From Pantoea dispersa (lineage in GTDB: Bacteria > Pseudomonadota > Gammaproteobacteria > Enterobacterales > Enterobacteriaceae): a DNA stretch of 64,000 nucleotides. Position numbers and translations under genes: made by a program. Each line of letters begins with the position of its first letter. The first letter of the stretch is position 1. The stretch covers positions 1,302,001 to 1,366,000 of the forward strand of contig NZ_SCKT01000001.1 of assembly GCF_014155765.1 (NCBI RefSeq), read 5' to 3'. Positions 62,843-64,000 of the stretch are shown piece after piece. The notes beneath the pieces were generated by a model. That model made no database searches. It had not been told where the DNA came from and saw nothing but the letters and a program-made list of their open reading frames with translations.

Positions 62843-63310
62843 ATGCGCAAACAGGTAGAAATATTCACCGATGGATCCTGCCTGGGCAATCCCGGTCCCG
62901 GCGGCTACGGCGCCATTCTTCGCTACCGCCAGCACGAGAAATTATTCAGCGCCGGCTACCGCCTTACTACCAATAATCGCATGGAGCTGATGGCGGCCAT
63001 TGTGGCACTGGAAGCGCTGACCCAGCCGTGTGACGTGGTGCTCAGCACCGACAGCCAGTACGTGCGCCAGGGCATCACCAGCTGGATTCACAACTGGAAA
63101 AAGCGCGGCTGGAAAACCGCAGAAAAGAAGCCGGTGAAGAACGTTGATCTGTGGCAGCGACTCGACGCGGCGCTCAGTACCCATCAGATTCAGTGGGAGT
63201 GGGTAAAAGGCCATGCCGGTCATCCCGAAAACGAACGCTGTGATGAACTGGCACGCAGCGCTGCCGGCAATCCTTCCCTCGACGATATTGGCTATCAGGT
63301 TGAGTCCTGA
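62843..63310 (+). CDS. rnhA: Ribonuclease HI
   Basis: A 155-residue nuclease that removes RNA from RNA-DNA hybrids. Catalytic acids Asp10, Glu48 and Asp70 lie in [24 protein letters not shown] and STDSQYV, with [16 protein letters not shown] near the end. The ATG at 62843 matches E. coli ([12 protein letters not shown]-like start). The 3' end overlaps convergent yafS by 16 bp. Confidence 0.98.
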   Translation: MRKQVEIFTDGSCLGNPGPGGYGAILRYRQHEKLFSAGYRLTTNNRMELMAAIVALEALTQPCDVVLSTDSQYVRQGITSWIHNWKKRGWKTAEKKPVKNVDLWQRLDAALSTHQIQWEWVKGHAGHPENERCDELARSAAGNPSLDDIGYQVES

Positions 63311-64000
63311 TCGCTGGCTTCACGAAACTGCCGCGTGGCATTGACCGCTGGCCGTAACTGGGTTTTGCCGGGCATCATCTTCACTTTGCCCGGCGTCAGC
63401 GGGAAGGTGCGCTTACGCGCAACCACGATATTCAGACAGCCCAGCGCCGGCAGGTGCGTGCTGATCATCTTCCCGCCCTGGCGGTGCCACGGCACCACCT
63501 GAAAACGCGTACGATACACCACTTCATAGTTGAGTAAGCTCAGCCAGTCGAGCAGGCGCACCTGGCTGAACATCCGTCCGCTCCACGGTGCGCGGCGCTG
63601 TAATCCGGGCAGGCCTTTACTGATGCCCAGCAGGCTGAACGGATTGAAGCCGCTAATAATCATCCAGCCGTCATCAATCAGTACACGATCCACTTCGCGC
63701 AGTACGCGGTGCGGATCCTGGCTCCAGGCCAGCGTGTGCGCCAGCAGACAGGCATCAATTGATTTGGACTCAAATGGCAACTGCGTTGCGCTGGCGATGA
63801 CGTGCAGCCCATCGCCCTCATCGCCCACATTAACCTGATGCGATATGGCACACTGGCGGGTATTGATTTCTGCGCTGAGGCTGCCAATTTTAAGCATATG
63901 AAAGCCGTACAGCTTGCCGAGATACGGTTGCAGTTGCTGGGTTAACGCGTCGCGGAAATAGTCGCCCCAGGGCATATCCTGCCAGGAGCGCGGCGCAGTC
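63295..64000 (-). CDS. yafS: SAM-dependent methyltransferase YafS (5' end outside window)
   Basis: A class I methyltransferase of unknown substrate. The frame continues past the window edge: upstream of the Met at 63975 the codons read TAPRSWQD, matching the E. coli N-terminal extension before [24 protein letters not shown] and [20 protein letters not shown] are family motifs; a basic tail follows. Between rnhA and (in E. coli) gloB. Confidence 0.93.
   Translation of the reverse strand, partial: TAPRSWQDMPWGDYFRDALTQQLQPYLGKLYGFHMLKIGSLSAEINTRQCAISHQVNVGDEGDGLHVIASATQLPFESKSIDACLLAHTLAWSQDPHRVLREVDRVLIDDGWMIISGFNPFSLLGISKGLPGLQRRAPWSGRMFSQVRLLDWLSLLNYEVVYRTRFQVVPWHRQGGKMISTHLPALGCLNIVVARKRTFPLTPGKVKMMPGKTQLRPAVNATRQFREASDQDST

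Overview
The window is a chromosomal segment of an enteric bacterium of the Erwiniaceae type, most likely Pantoea or a close relative. Gene order follows the E. coli chromosome in two blocks (phoE-proBA-thrW with crl-frsA-gpt-pepD-dinB-yafK-yafJ-gmhA-fadE, and dnaQ-rnhA-yafS with tRNA-Asp). Proteins resemble their E. coli counterparts without being identical, and the segment carries cheV, a hpx purine-degradation cluster and an RfaH-type polysaccharide operon. No species can be named from the sequence alone.

Layout. 1-4.9 kb: the 5' part of an L-lactate permease gene with a complete LldR/ArcA-type control region, an MFS exporter, a LysR regulator, a Tat-exported amidohydrolase and a small YmgB-like protein. 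5.3-10.2 kb: dbpA, cheV and a chemoreceptor, with a nest of repeats between the last two. 10.2-15.5 kb: serine transporter sdaC, then a three-gene surface-polysaccharide operon (glycosyltransferase, flippase, glycosyltransferase) preceded by a JUMPStart/ops element. 16.4-20.8 kb: a large flagellin behind a FliA-type promoter, a LysR regulator and an aldehyde dehydrogenase. 21-27.2 kb: an unknown gene, tRNA-Thr (thrW) and a compact lambdoid remnant. 27.4-43.5 kb: conserved housekeeping genes. 43.6-61.8 kb: an orphan HigA-like regulator, katG and a two-part hpx cluster for allantoin/allantoate breakdown, ending at tRNA-Asp. 61.8-64 kb: dnaQ, rnhA and the 3' part of yafS.

The most interesting region is 22.3-27.1 kb, between proA and thrW. 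It keeps the left control arm of a lambdoid phage: operator-like repeats on both sides of an S24-type repressor gene, a pL-like promoter, a nut site (boxA plus a boxB hairpin with a GNRA-type pentaloop) and a P22-like N antitermination protein. It has no integrase, cro, replication, head or tail-assembly genes. Downstream of N lie T4-type endolysin, holin, nested Rz/Rz1 spanins and a tailspike-type polysaccharide depolymerase. In ordinary lambdoid phages lysis and tailspike genes are late genes under Q; here they lie directly downstream of N and nut. This could be a deletion relic or a domesticated lysis/depolymerase-release unit.

The hpx genes form a coherent pathway. Allantoin enters through HpxC, is racemised by HpxA and opened by HpxB. 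HpxF-I is an ABC importer. HpxK and HpxJ process allantoate and ureidoglycine, HpxW-Z act on oxamate/oxalurate-type products, and UraH/UraD complete the urate-to-allantoin steps. The genes that oxidise purines to urate and beyond are not in this window. Candidate operators for HpxS (GntR type) and HpxU (RpiR type) are visible.
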